Below are positions 25,917-34,041 of a stretch of DNA of 64,000 nt, piece by piece. Origin of the DNA: Tamlana flava (lineage in GTDB: Bacteria > Bacteroidota > Bacteroidia > Flavobacteriales > Flavobacteriaceae); NCBI RefSeq assembly GCF_041287255.1, contig NZ_JBGGTX010000003.1:248001-312000 (forward strand), written 5' to 3'. Made by a program: the position numbers and the translations under genes. The notes beneath the pieces are model-generated. The model saw nothing but the letters and a program-made list of their open reading frames with translations, was not told where the DNA came from and made no database searches. Position 1 is the stretch's first letter. The number at the start of each line of letters is the position of its first letter.

Positions 25917-26921
25917 CTAGTCACCTTCATTTTGCATAAAGTCTGGAAAGCCACTTTCGGTCCATTTTAAAACCCTTGCACGCGTAGCCCGATTGGGGTC
26001 GGAAAGTTCATGACCCTTAATTTCCTTATAATCGCGGGCATGGTAAATCATGACATCAGTTTTTCCATCTTTGGAAGTAGTAAAGGAATTATGCCCGGGG
26101 CCATAACGTTTTAAATCTTCGTTGGTGTAAAACACCGGTCCAGGCGATTTATGCCAATTATTGATATCCAACAAATCGGCATTTTCATCAATCCAAAGCA
26201 ACCCTAAGCAGTAGTTGTGATTCGTGGCACTGGCCGAATAGCTAACGAAAATCTTCCCGCCATGTTTAATAACCGCTGGACCTTCATTAACATTATATTT
26301 CATGCGTTCCCAACTTAATTCAGGTTCGGTGATAACAACCTCGGAACCTTTTAATTTCGTTGGCGATTCCATTTCGGATAAGACCAAACCTGTGCCATGG
26401 GCTCCTCCTCTTACGTTTTGTGCCCAAATAAGGTATCTTTTGTCATGATGCTCAAAAGTTGTAGCGTCTAAGGAAAAAGATTCAATGCTGGTTTTAATCT
26501 GCCCTTCTTCTTTCCATTTGCCTTTCATTGGGTTTTTTGAGGTATTGGACAACACCCACATTCTGATGTTCCAAATATTTTCAGCCTCACCAGCAGCAAA
26601 ATAAATGTACCAAGTGCCATCAATATTATGGAGTTCTGGTGCCCAAATATGATGTCCCATAACGCCTTTTTCGTGCTTGGTCCAAATTACTTTTTCTTCG
26701 GCATCTTTTAGACCGTTGATGGTTTCTGATTTTCTCAATACAATTTTATCGTATTCTGGAACGGTTGCGATCAAGTAATAAGTTCCGTCATCCGATTTAT
26801 GCACCCATGGATCCGCGCGCTCTTCGGCTAAAGGGTTATCAAACTTAATTTCTTGGGAAAGTGATACCTGGTAAAAACCGATACTTAAAGCAAAAATCAA
26901 AAAATACTTCATTGAATTCAT
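25917..26921 (-). CDS. Glycoside hydrolase family 43 protein
   Basis: A 334-residue secreted enzyme with signal peptide ending near SLSQ. The five-bladed propeller features of GH43 are visible: the base Asp in EERADPWVHKSDDG, the middle block GHHIWAPELHNIDGTWYIYF (shortened) and the general acid Glu in NEGPAVIKHGG. The late motif GPGHNSFTTSKDGK is typical. GH43 enzymes act mainly on arabinan, arabinoxylan or xylan side chains; the specificity is not clear. No SusC/SusD pair or other glycosidase is adjacent, so it is not part of a visible polysaccharide utilisation locus. Confidence 0.88.
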   Translation of the reverse strand: MNSMKYFLIFALSIGFYQVSLSQEIKFDNPLAEERADPWVHKSDDGTYYLIATVPEYDKIVLRKSETINGLKDAEEKVIWTKHEKGVMGHHIWAPELHNIDGTWYIYFAAGEAENIWNIRMWVLSNTSKNPMKGKWKEEGQIKTSIESFSLDATTFEHHDKRYLIWAQNVRGGAHGTGLVLSEMESPTKLKGSEVVITEPELSWERMKYNVNEGPAVIKHGGKIFVSYSASATNHNYCLGLLWIDENADLLDINNWHKSPGPVFYTNEDLKRYGPGHNSFTTSKDGKTDVMIYHARDYKEIKGHELSDPNRATRARVLKWTESGFPDFMQNEGD

Positions 26922-26983
26922 TTATATAATGTCAAAAATTTAAACGTTTGAGATTGTTTTCTAAAACCATACCATTCATGGCT

Positions 26984-27781
26984 TTACCATTCCCTTTGTT
27001 TGTTAAGTTCCTCGAGAGCTTCCAATTCTTTTTGCGGAATCACTTTTAAAAATGAATGATGCTGCTCAATGGCATATTCAATCTTTTTTACGATCTCATC
27101 GGTGGTTTCATTATTGTAATCTATCTCCAATGGCGCTTTGATTTCCATAGATTGCAAGATGTTCTTCTTCTTAACACGCAATCCCTTTTTGTCAAAAGAC
27201 CTTCTAAAACCATCAATGACAATGGGAATTACAATCGGTTTATAACGTTTAATGATGTGTGCCGTCCCTTTCCTGATGGGTTTGAAAGGCGTAGTTGTAC
27301 CCTGCGGAAAAGTGATGACCCAACCGTCTTCCAAAGCCCTTCCAATATTGGAGATATCGCTCATTCTAACTTGTCTGTTAACATCCTTTCCTTCAGAACG
27401 CCATGTACGTTCAATACTAATGGAACCCACATAGGCCAATACTTTTGGTAGCAAACCTGCCCTCATAGTTTCTTTGGCCGCCACATAATAAATATTGAGT
27501 TTGGGATTCCAAAGGTAACCCACATTTTTTATGGAGTCTACACGACCACTCAAACTTGCATTAAACACGTGGAACATGGCCACAACATCTGCAAAATAGG
27601 TTTGATGGTTAGAAATAAACAGCACGTTGGTATCCGGTAGGTCTTTTATAATTTCAGAGCCATCTATTTGCAACTCGTTAAACCCCCTAAAGCGCCTATG
27701 CGTCATGGCTCCCAAAATTCTTATGAGCCATTTTTTTATGATTAATATGTGTCCGAATGGATTTCTTTTAAACAATCCCAT
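26984..27781 (-). CDS. 1-acyl-sn-glycerol-3-phosphate acyltransferase-like protein (PlsC family)
   Basis: A 265-residue acyltransferase-like protein. The block ISNHQTYFADVVAMFHV has His and Asp separated by five residues, instead of the four in the canonical NHX4D. The EGT motif of PlsC reads FPQGTTTPFKPIRKGTAHI, with Gln replacing Glu. VIPIVIDGFRRSFDKKGL fits the later motif. The fold is clear but the active site differs, so either the substrate or the chemistry may differ from PlsC. It has its own consensus promoter overlapping the end of the Nudix gene. Confidence 0.8.
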   Translation of the reverse strand: MGLFKRNPFGHILIIKKWLIRILGAMTHRRFRGFNELQIDGSEIIKDLPDTNVLFISNHQTYFADVVAMFHVFNASLSGRVDSIKNVGYLWNPKLNIYYVAAKETMRAGLLPKVLAYVGSISIERTWRSEGKDVNRQVRMSDISNIGRALEDGWVITFPQGTTTPFKPIRKGTAHIIKRYKPIVIPIVIDGFRRSFDKKGLRVKKKNILQSMEIKAPLEIDYNNETTDEIVKKIEYAIEQHHSFLKVIPQKELEALEELNKQREW

Positions 27782-27856
27782 AAAACCACAAGTTCAAAAT
27801 TTGGTTAGTCCTACAATTTAAACAAATTCCAGCAAAACCCATTTAAATTGAGCGTA

Positions 27857-27886
27857 CAAAAGTAACAAACAAAATAAATTACCAAA
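27857..27886 (-). promoter_or_regulatory. Promoter of the PlsC-like gene
   Basis: Minus strand TTTG (27886-27883), 18 bp, TACTTTTG (27864-27857). The -33 part lies in the last codons of the Nudix gene. Expected leader about 70 nt. Confidence 0.55.
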
Positions 27887-28520
27887 GCTGTTTCAGGATA
27901 TCTTTAATTTCGCTGAGCATCATGGCCGTTGCCCCCCAAACCACATGCCCGTTCAGTTTAAACGCAGGCACCTCAACCTCAATGCTATACGAGGTGGTCA
28001 AACTTTTTGTTATTAAAACTTGGTCATCCAAAAAATGGTCTAAATTAACCTCAATAATGTCTTCAACCTCATCTTCTTGTTTGATAAATTGTGGTGTGTT
28101 TTTGGTTATACCAACAAATGGCTGTACATAAAAGTTGCTGGGCGGAATGTAAACCCTGGTCAATTTTTTTACAATTTCCATGTGGTTGATGGACACACCA
28201 ATCTCCTCATTGGTTTCCCTTAAGGCTGCTTCTTCTAATGACTTATCATGCTTTTCAAGCTTGCCTCCAGGAAATCCCACCTGTGCAGAATGTACGCCTT
28301 TATAGGTTTTTCTTAAAATGAATACCAGCTTGGTCTCTTCAAATTCATCTGGGTAAAATAATGCCAAAACGCCTGCATGTTTTGCCCTTTTTACAGCCTC
28401 TTCCTGCTTTTTTAGGAGTTCTTGACGAAATGGAGGCATCATTTTAAAATGAGATGTTTCGGCTGGAAGCGGTATATTTTTTATTTTTGGTAGCGATTGT
28501 AAAAATTTATCAAAATTCAT
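27879..28520 (-). CDS. Nudix hydrolase, CoA pyrophosphatase-like
   Basis: A 213-residue Nudix hydrolase. The Nudix box is complete: GGKLEKHDKSLEEAALRETNEEIGV fits GX5EX7REUXEEXGU (given in halves: GGKLEKHDKSLEEAAL, RETNEEIGV). The preceding VFILRKTYKGVHSAQVGFPGG is like the CoA-pyrophosphatase subgroup (NudL/YeaB). The substrate remains an inference. It starts 28 bp from the divergent cyclophilin gene. Confidence 0.88.
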   Translation of the reverse strand: MNFDKFLQSLPKIKNIPLPAETSHFKMMPPFRQELLKKQEEAVKRAKHAGVLALFYPDEFEETKLVFILRKTYKGVHSAQVGFPGGKLEKHDKSLEEAALRETNEEIGVSINHMEIVKKLTRVYIPPSNFYVQPFVGITKNTPQFIKQEDEVEDIIEVNLDHFLDDQVLITKSLTTSYSIEVEVPAFKLNGHVVWGATAMMLSEIKDILKQLW

Positions 28521-28548
28521 CTGAAAAAGCCCAAAGGCATTAATTTAT

Positions 28549-29253
28549 ATGAGACTTTTTTTAATGTTATGCGTTTTTTTCATCTTTCTGAATTGTGAAG
28601 ATAAAAAAACTAAAAACAATAGTGCAACCAAAACCGAAGTTGAACAAAAAGACGCCGAAAGCACCCCTGAAGTGCTTGTCGAAGAACCAGAGCGCGAGTT
28701 CCCATTACTGAACTCAAAAAATGCCATGGAGTTCTTCTTGCAGTACGATAAAAAACATAAGGAAAACAAAGTGCGCATTACTACCGATTTTGGTTCTTTT
28801 GATATCTTGCTTTATGATGAAACCAAATTCCACCGCTCCAATTTTATTTTCTTGACCAAGCTAAAATATTTTAACGGTACCCAATTTTACCGCGTTATTG
28901 ACAACTTTATGGTTCAGGCGGGCCACAGCGACGATAAAAAAACCATAGAAAAACGGAACAGTATTGGCCAATACCTGTTGCCGCCCGACACCAAACGCGG
29001 TTTTAAGCATGACCGTGGTGTTATTTCCATGCCAAGTAGCGAAATTGAAAATCCACATAAATTGGCCTCGCCTTTTGAGTTTTTTATTGTGCAACAGCAC
29101 GGTGGCGCCCATTATTTAGATGGCGATTATACCATTTTTGGCCACGTAACCCGAGGTATGGATGTAATTGACAAAATAGCCAAAGTGGAAACCGACGAAG
29201 CCGATTGGCCTTTGAGAAACATTTATATTCGTAATGTAGAAATTCTAGAATAG
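28549..29253 (+). CDS. Peptidyl-prolyl cis-trans isomerase, cyclophilin type, lipoprotein
   Basis: A 234-residue lipoprotein (lipobox FLNC, Cys16) with an acidic linker and a cyclophilin domain from about residue 60. Recognisable blocks are TDFGSFDILLYDETKFHRSNFIFL (shortened to FGSFDILLYDE), GTQFYRVIDNFMVQAGHS, RGVISMPSS, FFIVQQHGG and YTIFGHVTRGMDVIDKIA. It would assist proline isomerisation during folding in the periplasm or at the outer membrane. The catalytic Arg is in FYRVI. Confidence 0.9.
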   Translation: MRLFLMLCVFFIFLNCEDKKTKNNSATKTEVEQKDAESTPEVLVEEPEREFPLLNSKNAMEFFLQYDKKHKENKVRITTDFGSFDILLYDETKFHRSNFIFLTKLKYFNGTQFYRVIDNFMVQAGHSDDKKTIEKRNSIGQYLLPPDTKRGFKHDRGVISMPSSEIENPHKLASPFEFFIVQQHGGAHYLDGDYTIFGHVTRGMDVIDKIAKVETDEADWPLRNIYIRNVEILE

Positions 29254-29300
29254 TTGCTGGATTTTTAGATTAGTAAACTATAAAAATCATTAATAAAAAC

Positions 29301-30518
29301 ATGTTATTGAGAATCAACAAAATAAAAATGACTGGACGCAGTTTTACCGAAGGTCATCGCGCTGCTACTCCATTAGAACTATTTTTTGATTTAATATTTG
29401 TTATCGCCATTGCTTCTGCGGCGAGCAACTTGCACCATGAATTGGCAGCACATCATACATTAAATGGAATTATAGCATTTTTTATGTCCTTTTTTTCCAT
29501 TTGGTGGGCATGGATGAATTTTACGTGGTTTTCCTCGGCTTACGATACTGACGACACCCCTTTTAGGTTAACTACTTTTTTGCTCATGTTCGGCGCACTC
29601 ATATTTGCCGTGGGCGTGAATGACATTAGTTTAGGAAATTCTCGTCCTTATGTGCCTGTTTTCGGATTTGTTATCATGCGAATTGCTATGTCCATCCATT
29701 GGCTAAGGGCAGCTAAAGAACACCCCGAAAACAAAAAAACAAACCTTCGTTACGCCTTTGGGATTATTTTCGCCCAGCTATGCTGGGTAGCTTGGTTGTT
29801 TATTCCAAAGGATTTGGCACTTTGGGCATTTTTGGTTTTTATGCTCATTGAATTATTGGTACCGCTGTATGCTGAGGGCAAAAAATTAGCAACCAATTGG
29901 CACCCGCATCACATTGCCGAACGCTATGGTTTATTGACCATTATTGTTTTAGGAGAAGGACTTCTTGGAACCGCCAATACCATTTCTGGCTTGTTGAAAG
30001 ACGAAACGCATTGGTCGGTAGCGGCTTTCCCTTTGGGACTAGCAGCAGCTTCTCTGATTTTCGCTTTATGGTGGACCTATTTTGAATTGCCTTGGGGAAG
30101 AGTATTAGAGGAAAAAAGAAGCCGAAAAGTAGGTTTTCTTTTTGGTTATTCCCATTTTTTGGTTTTTGCTTCTTTAGCTGCCGTTGGCAGTAGTCTGGAA
30201 TTGATTGCAGATGCAACACAACAACACATTATGCCCAACGAAGTTACCGAACACCCTGTAACACCTCTTTTTGCCATAACAGCACTTTCTTTAAGTATTG
30301 GCATTTACCTTATTACAACAAGTATTTTGAGAATTTTACTTATAGACCGTTCAAAATACAATTGGTTGGCCCTGTTAACCAGTATTTTAGTTGCAGCTAT
30401 CCCTATTTTTATGGTTTCTTTAGGGTTAGAAATTATATGGGCACTGGTATTTTCCGTAATTGGTATTTTAATTTACATCACTTTTTGTAATTGGACGAAG
30501 TGCAATGTTTATAAATAA
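29301..30518 (+). CDS. Low temperature requirement protein A (LtrA) family
   Basis: A 405-residue polytopic membrane protein with about ten helices. The family hallmark RAATPLELFFDLIFVIAIA is near the N-terminus and HIAERYGLLTIIVLGEGLL in the middle. The first ATG at 29301 gives nine extra residues; ATG at 29328 is also possible. LtrA was named from a Listeria mutant that failed to grow in the cold, and the biochemical role is not established. It follows the cyclophilin gene on the same strand by 47 bp. Confidence 0.86.
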   Translation: MLLRINKIKMTGRSFTEGHRAATPLELFFDLIFVIAIASAASNLHHELAAHHTLNGIIAFFMSFFSIWWAWMNFTWFSSAYDTDDTPFRLTTFLLMFGALIFAVGVNDISLGNSRPYVPVFGFVIMRIAMSIHWLRAAKEHPENKKTNLRYAFGIIFAQLCWVAWLFIPKDLALWAFLVFMLIELLVPLYAEGKKLATNWHPHHIAERYGLLTIIVLGEGLLGTANTISGLLKDETHWSVAAFPLGLAAASLIFALWWTYFELPWGRVLEEKRSRKVGFLFGYSHFLVFASLAAVGSSLELIADATQQHIMPNEVTEHPVTPLFAITALSLSIGIYLITTSILRILLIDRSKYNWLALLTSILVAAIPIFMVSLGLEIIWALVFSVIGILIYITFCNWTKCNVYK

Positions 30519-30600
30519 ATACTTTGTGCGATTTGAGAAATGATGGCATAGAACAGTTATCACCTGCCAAACAACTTAAATTTTGTAAGTAAGTTTTGCA

Positions 30601-30608
30601 TATATTTG
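30601..30608 (+). promoter_or_regulatory. Candidate -7 box upstream of the SnoaL-like gene
   Basis: TATATTTG on the plus strand in the 211-bp gap after ltrA. A TTG lies 15 bp upstream, which is shorter than the usual 17-23 bp. The rest of the gap shows nothing else. Confidence 0.3.
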
Positions 30609-30729
30609 AGTGGTATGCGAAATAGGAAAAAACACCATGGCTTTTAGCCAATTATTGCAAGCCATTTTAAAACGACCTCATATCATTGACAGGAATAACA
30701 ACTAAAAGATCAATTAAATAAAAACTCAA

Positions 30730-31218
30730 ATGAAAAAATCTTTCTTCTCAGTTTTGCTTCTTACAGCAAGTATTCTTTTTTACGGTTGTAGTTCAAATAC
30801 ACAACAAACCAACTTGAACGCAAATCGTGATGTTGTAAAAAAATATCATGAAGTGTGGAGTAACGGACAGGTGAATGAATTAGACAAAATATTAGCACCA
30901 GATTTTGTGTGCCATTTTATAGACGGAAATGAGTGGAAAGGAATTGAAGGAGCAAATAGCTCTATTACAGGTCATAGAAAATCCTTTCCCGACTGGAATG
31001 AAGAAATAGTTGATATGATAAGCGAAGGAGACAAGGTTGTAACAAGATTTAAATCTACAGGAACTCAACTGGGAGCGTTTAATGGACTTGACCCGACTGG
31101 AAAGAAAGTTACCATCTATGAAACTGCTATTTACAGAATAGCAAACGGTAGAATAGCAGAGCAATGGGGGTTTCCTGATGCACTAAGTTTGAATAATCAA
31201 CTTGAAGCGAAAAACTAA
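30730..31218 (+). CDS. SnoaL-like ester cyclase family lipoprotein
   Basis: A 162-residue predicted lipoprotein (lipobox FYGC, Cys20) with a SnoaL/NTF2-like domain. Typical stretches are VKKYHEVWSNGQVNELDKIL, SFPDWNEEIVDMISEGDKVV and GRIAEQWGFPDAL. Proteins of this group are often called ester cyclases but most are uncharacterised, and a lipid-anchored form may act as a binding or detoxifying protein in the envelope. It stands alone, followed by an inverted repeat and a DoxX gene. Confidence 0.82.
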   Translation: MKKSFFSVLLLTASILFYGCSSNTQQTNLNANRDVVKKYHEVWSNGQVNELDKILAPDFVCHFIDGNEWKGIEGANSSITGHRKSFPDWNEEIVDMISEGDKVVTRFKSTGTQLGAFNGLDPTGKKVTIYETAIYRIANGRIAEQWGFPDALSLNNQLEAKN

Positions 31219-31241
31219 AATTAAGAGATTGTAAACTTAAG

Positions 31242-31359
31242 CTGGCTATAACTCATGGTTTGTGAAGTACTTGTAAAAAACAATAAATTCATGAACCCAA
31301 TCAAGCTTTTCATCTCCGTCGGATGCAGCATTAAAATTGCCCGACACGAGTTATGGCCA
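31242..31359. repeat. Long-range inverted repeat between the SnoaL-like and DoxX genes
   Basis: GGCTATAACTC near 31245 pairs with GAGTTATGGCC near 31347-31357 at 10 of 11 positions, about 90 nt apart. The right arm contains the first ATG of a longer DoxX frame. The size and end pairing recall cassette recombination sites (attC), but the ends do not match the RYYYAAC/GTTRRRY consensus. Confidence 0.4.
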
Positions 31360-31373
31360 AATCGTTAATTAAT

Positions 31374-31805
31374 ATGAATAAAAAACTAATAAAACTCTTT
31401 TTACGATTGGCTATATCGATTGGATTTTTATCTGCGGTGGCAGACCGATTTGGGATTTGGAGCAAAGAAGTAGCTGTTTGGGGTAATTGGGATAGTTTTT
31501 TAAGCTACACCGAATTAATCAATCCGTGGTTTCCAAAAACATTAATCCCAACAGTTGCAATTTTAGCAACTGCAGCCGAAATTAGTTTAGCCATTTTCCT
31601 AATCATCGGATTTAAAACAGAGTTGTTTGCAAAACTAAGTGGATTTCTACTTTTAATATTTGCATTGTCCATGACCTTTTCAACTGGAATTAAAGGACCG
31701 CTAGACTTTTCTGTTTTTACTGCTTCTGCTGGAGCATTTGCCTTGAGTTTAATGAAAGAAAAATATTTGGAATCAGATAATCTGATTTTGAAAACAGAAA
31801 AATAA
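31374..31805 (+). CDS. DoxX family membrane protein
   Basis: A small four-helix membrane protein of 143 residues. I prefer the ATG at 31374 (MNKKLIKLFLRLAISIGFL) over 31353, because the latter falls in an inverted repeat. Features such as FLSAVADRFGIW, the later FLIIGFKTELFAKLSGFLLLI (in part) and ALSMTFSTGIKGPLD are DoxX-like. These proteins are often linked to thiol or oxidative stress, but this one has no Cys pair. It lies 40 bp before ppk2. Confidence 0.8.
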   Translation: MNKKLIKLFLRLAISIGFLSAVADRFGIWSKEVAVWGNWDSFLSYTELINPWFPKTLIPTVAILATAAEISLAIFLIIGFKTELFAKLSGFLLLIFALSMTFSTGIKGPLDFSVFTASAGAFALSLMKEKYLESDNLILKTEK

Positions 31806-31845
31806 AAACCACAACTCAACAAGCCATTCAAAAACTTATAAAGAC

Positions 31846-32586
31846 ATGTTACTACATTCCATAGAAAACGATCCCGAGTTTATACAGCTGCAAACCGAAA
31901 TGGTACGTATGCAAAATTGGTTGATTGAATCGGGAAAAAGACTCATCATTATCTGCGAAGGGAGAGACAGTGCTGGCAAAGGCGGTGCCATAATGCGCTT
32001 TATCCGATTCATTAACCCAAGGCACTACAGAGTTGTGGCATTAAATAAACCTACCGCTGAGGAAAAGGGACAATGGTATTTTCAAAGATATATTAATCAT
32101 TTTCCAAGCCCGGGCGAGATTGTTTTTTTCGACAGAAGCTGGTATAATCGTGCGGTTGTAGAACCTGTAATGGGCTTCTGTTCCCAAGAACAATACGACC
32201 TGTTTATAAAGCAAGTGGTCAAGTTTGAAGAAATGCTTATTGAAGATGGACTAATCCTCATTAAATTGTGGTTTTCCATTGATAAAAAAGAACAAGAAAA
32301 GCGACTTGAAGAACGAAAAGTAAACCCGCTAATAAGTTGGAAATTAAGTACCGTTGATGCTCAGGCCCAACAAAAATGGGATGATTTTACCAAGTATAAG
32401 GAACTTATGTTTGAGAAAACGGGTACTGAAAATTCCCCTTGGATTGTTGTAAAAGGAAATGATAAAGACCTTGCACGCAAAGAATCCATGAGATATGTGC
32501 TCAATAAAATTGGATACAGTCAAAAAGGACTTACGGGGATAAACCTAGACTTCGACCCTGAAACTATTAGGGTGAACAATAAATAA
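31846..32586 (+). CDS. ppk2: Polyphosphate kinase 2
   Basis: A 246-residue PPK2 that transfers phosphate between polyphosphate and nucleotides. The Walker A motif is EGRDSAGKGGAI, the Walker B segment FFDRSWYNRAVVEPVMGF, and the lid module follows with IKLWFSIDKKEQEKRLEER and PLISWKLSTVDAQAQQKWDD. A single PPK2 domain is present, as in class I enzymes that act on nucleoside diphosphates; the preference for ADP or GDP cannot be read. The gene converges with the TRIC channel gene with 9 bp between stops. Confidence 0.94.
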   Translation: MLLHSIENDPEFIQLQTEMVRMQNWLIESGKRLIIICEGRDSAGKGGAIMRFIRFINPRHYRVVALNKPTAEEKGQWYFQRYINHFPSPGEIVFFDRSWYNRAVVEPVMGFCSQEQYDLFIKQVVKFEEMLIEDGLILIKLWFSIDKKEQEKRLEERKVNPLISWKLSTVDAQAQQKWDDFTKYKELMFEKTGTENSPWIVVKGNDKDLARKESMRYVLNKIGYSQKGLTGINLDFDPETIRVNNK

Positions 32587-32595
32587 TTAAAAACT

Positions 32596-33210
32596 TCAAT
32601 TTTTATACACTTTCCTATAAATATTGGGCAAAGCAATCTTAAATTTTACTGCCAATAATCGGGTGATGATAACCACAAGACCGGCTATGATAAAAACAAA
32701 GTCTTCTTTAATGGGAAATTCATGAAGTACAAAATAAACAATACCTCCCAAAATACATGCTGTGGCATAAATTTCCTTTCTGAAAATTACGGGTATTTCG
32801 TTGCATAAAATATCACGTATCACACCACCAAAACTAGCTGTTATCGTGCCCAAAGCAATACAAATTATAGGGTGTAAATCGGTGTTCAATCCTTTCTCAA
32901 TGCCCACCAAAGTATAGAGACCAATACCAATGGTATCGAACAAAAATAGCGATGTTCTTAAGTAATTTATTTTATTCCGCACAAGAATGGCGAAAATGGC
33001 AGACCCGAGAATTGCATACGTATAGTTCATGTCTTGCATCCAACTTACTGGTGTATTTCCAATCAGTAAATCACGTAATGTACCACCACCAACAGCCGTT
33101 ACAAAGGCGATGATTAAAACACCAAACAAGTCCATCTTTTTATCAAAAGCCACTAAAACTCCTGAAATGGCAAAGGCTATGGTTCCTAAAATATCGATGG
33201 TGTAGAGCAT
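32596..33210 (-). CDS. Trimeric intracellular cation (TRIC) channel family protein
   Basis: A 204-residue membrane protein with seven helices and the duplicated UPF0126/YicG-type unit. Each half carries the glycine motif (VTAVGGGTLRDLLIGNTPVSW and TASFGGVIRDILCNEIPVIF, shortened). The start at 33210 (MLYTIDILGTIAFAISG) fits the family; an upstream frame start at 33294 only reads through a hairpin repeat. These proteins are potassium- or sodium-permeable channels in structural studies of prokaryotic members. Confidence 0.9.
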   Translation of the reverse strand: MLYTIDILGTIAFAISGVLVAFDKKMDLFGVLIIAFVTAVGGGTLRDLLIGNTPVSWMQDMNYTYAILGSAIFAILVRNKINYLRTSLFLFDTIGIGLYTLVGIEKGLNTDLHPIICIALGTITASFGGVIRDILCNEIPVIFRKEIYATACILGGIVYFVLHEFPIKEDFVFIIAGLVVIITRLLAVKFKIALPNIYRKVYKN

Positions 33211-33229
33211 GGTTTTGTTTGTTTTATTT

Positions 33230-33256
33230 GAGATTCCGAGACAAGCTCGGAATGAG
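33230..33256 (-). repeat. REP-like hairpin repeat upstream of the TRIC gene
   Basis: On the minus strand: TCA, arm ATTCCGAG, loop CTTGT, arm CTCGGAAT, CTCA. The palindrome proper is 33233-33253. It matches the copy in namZ except at four stem pairs that all change together. Confidence 0.8.
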
Positions 33257-33297
33257 TGATTCGCACACTTTTTCGAAAAAGAAAAGTGGCTCACTAC

Positions 33298-34017
33298 TCA
33301 CATATCTTGGGTATAAAAATTATAATCCTTTAAAATCACATCAATAAACTCCATATCGGTTTTTTGTTGCACGTCTTTTACACCAACCACTTCAATAATT
33401 TTGTTTCTCAATTTTATTAGTGTTTTGTAATCTCGCGAAGCCCTAGCTGAATTAAACGTATCCTTAATAATTCGGGCATCGTTATCGGACAATTTAATGA
33501 CATTAGGATAAGTTGGTTTGTAATCGTCTCGCAAATTTTCAAGAATGGTGTGGCTAATATTTACAGTCTCTTTCAAACCAATTACCGCTGTTCCTGCGGC
33601 CATATCACCAATACGTTGAGTTTTCTTGTTGAACAACATCACAAAAAAGCCCAATCCAAAAATATAAACATCAACAATCCTAAAAAACCAGCGCACCACA
33701 TAATCTGAAAAAGAAGCTTGATAGCCATCTATTTTAACCACCTTAATCTTCATAATTCGCTTGCCAATGGTTTGCCCTTCCAACAATGATTCCAATGCCA
33801 AAGTATAAAACATCACCGGGAAACTCAACACCGTATTTATGGCTATTTGCGACCATTGGTCCATATTGTCATAAGCCCCAAAGGTCCAGCTCATTACCAT
33901 CATATAACCAATCTTGATGGCCCAATCTATAATGAAAGCCAACAAGCGCTCACCCGCCCCAGCAGCGTTGAACGAAATTTTTACATTTTGTGTTGTGTTA
34001 ATTTGTAACTCTGACAT
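33298..34017 (-). CDS. RDD family membrane protein
   Basis: A 239-residue protein with an RDD domain of three or four helices (about residues 20-140). The motif AGERLLAFIIDWAIKIGYM carries the Arg-Asp pair, and GQTIGKRIMKIKVV with RIGDMAAGTAVI are typical. The C-terminal 95 residues are soluble and helical. It is divergent from the SpoIIM-like gene with only 24 bp between starts; RDD proteins often accompany SpoIIM and MoxR genes. Function unknown, possibly transport of ions or osmolytes. Confidence 0.86.
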   Translation of the reverse strand: MSELQINTTQNVKISFNAAGAGERLLAFIIDWAIKIGYMMVMSWTFGAYDNMDQWSQIAINTVLSFPVMFYTLALESLLEGQTIGKRIMKIKVVKIDGYQASFSDYVVRWFFRIVDVYIFGLGFFVMLFNKKTQRIGDMAAGTAVIGLKETVNISHTILENLRDDYKPTYPNVIKLSDNDARIIKDTFNSARASRDYKTLIKLRNKIIEVVGVKDVQQKTDMEFIDVILKDYNFYTQDM

Positions 34018-34041
34018 TTTATATCTTAATTTATCAACTAT

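Noticed and set aside
25917..26921. Polysaccharide utilisation locus around GH43
   Set aside because: No SusC/SusD, regulator or second carbohydrate enzyme is near.
31242..31359. True integron attC site
   Set aside because: Ends do not fit RYYYAAC/GTTRRRY and no integrase is in view; kept only as an inverted repeat.
29301..32586. Genomic island
   Set aside because: Accessory-type genes are present, but there is no integrase, tRNA insertion, direct repeat or clear composition break.
33210..33294. 28-codon N-terminal extension of the TRIC protein
   Set aside because: It is translation of a hairpin repeat; the family start is at MLYTIDILG.
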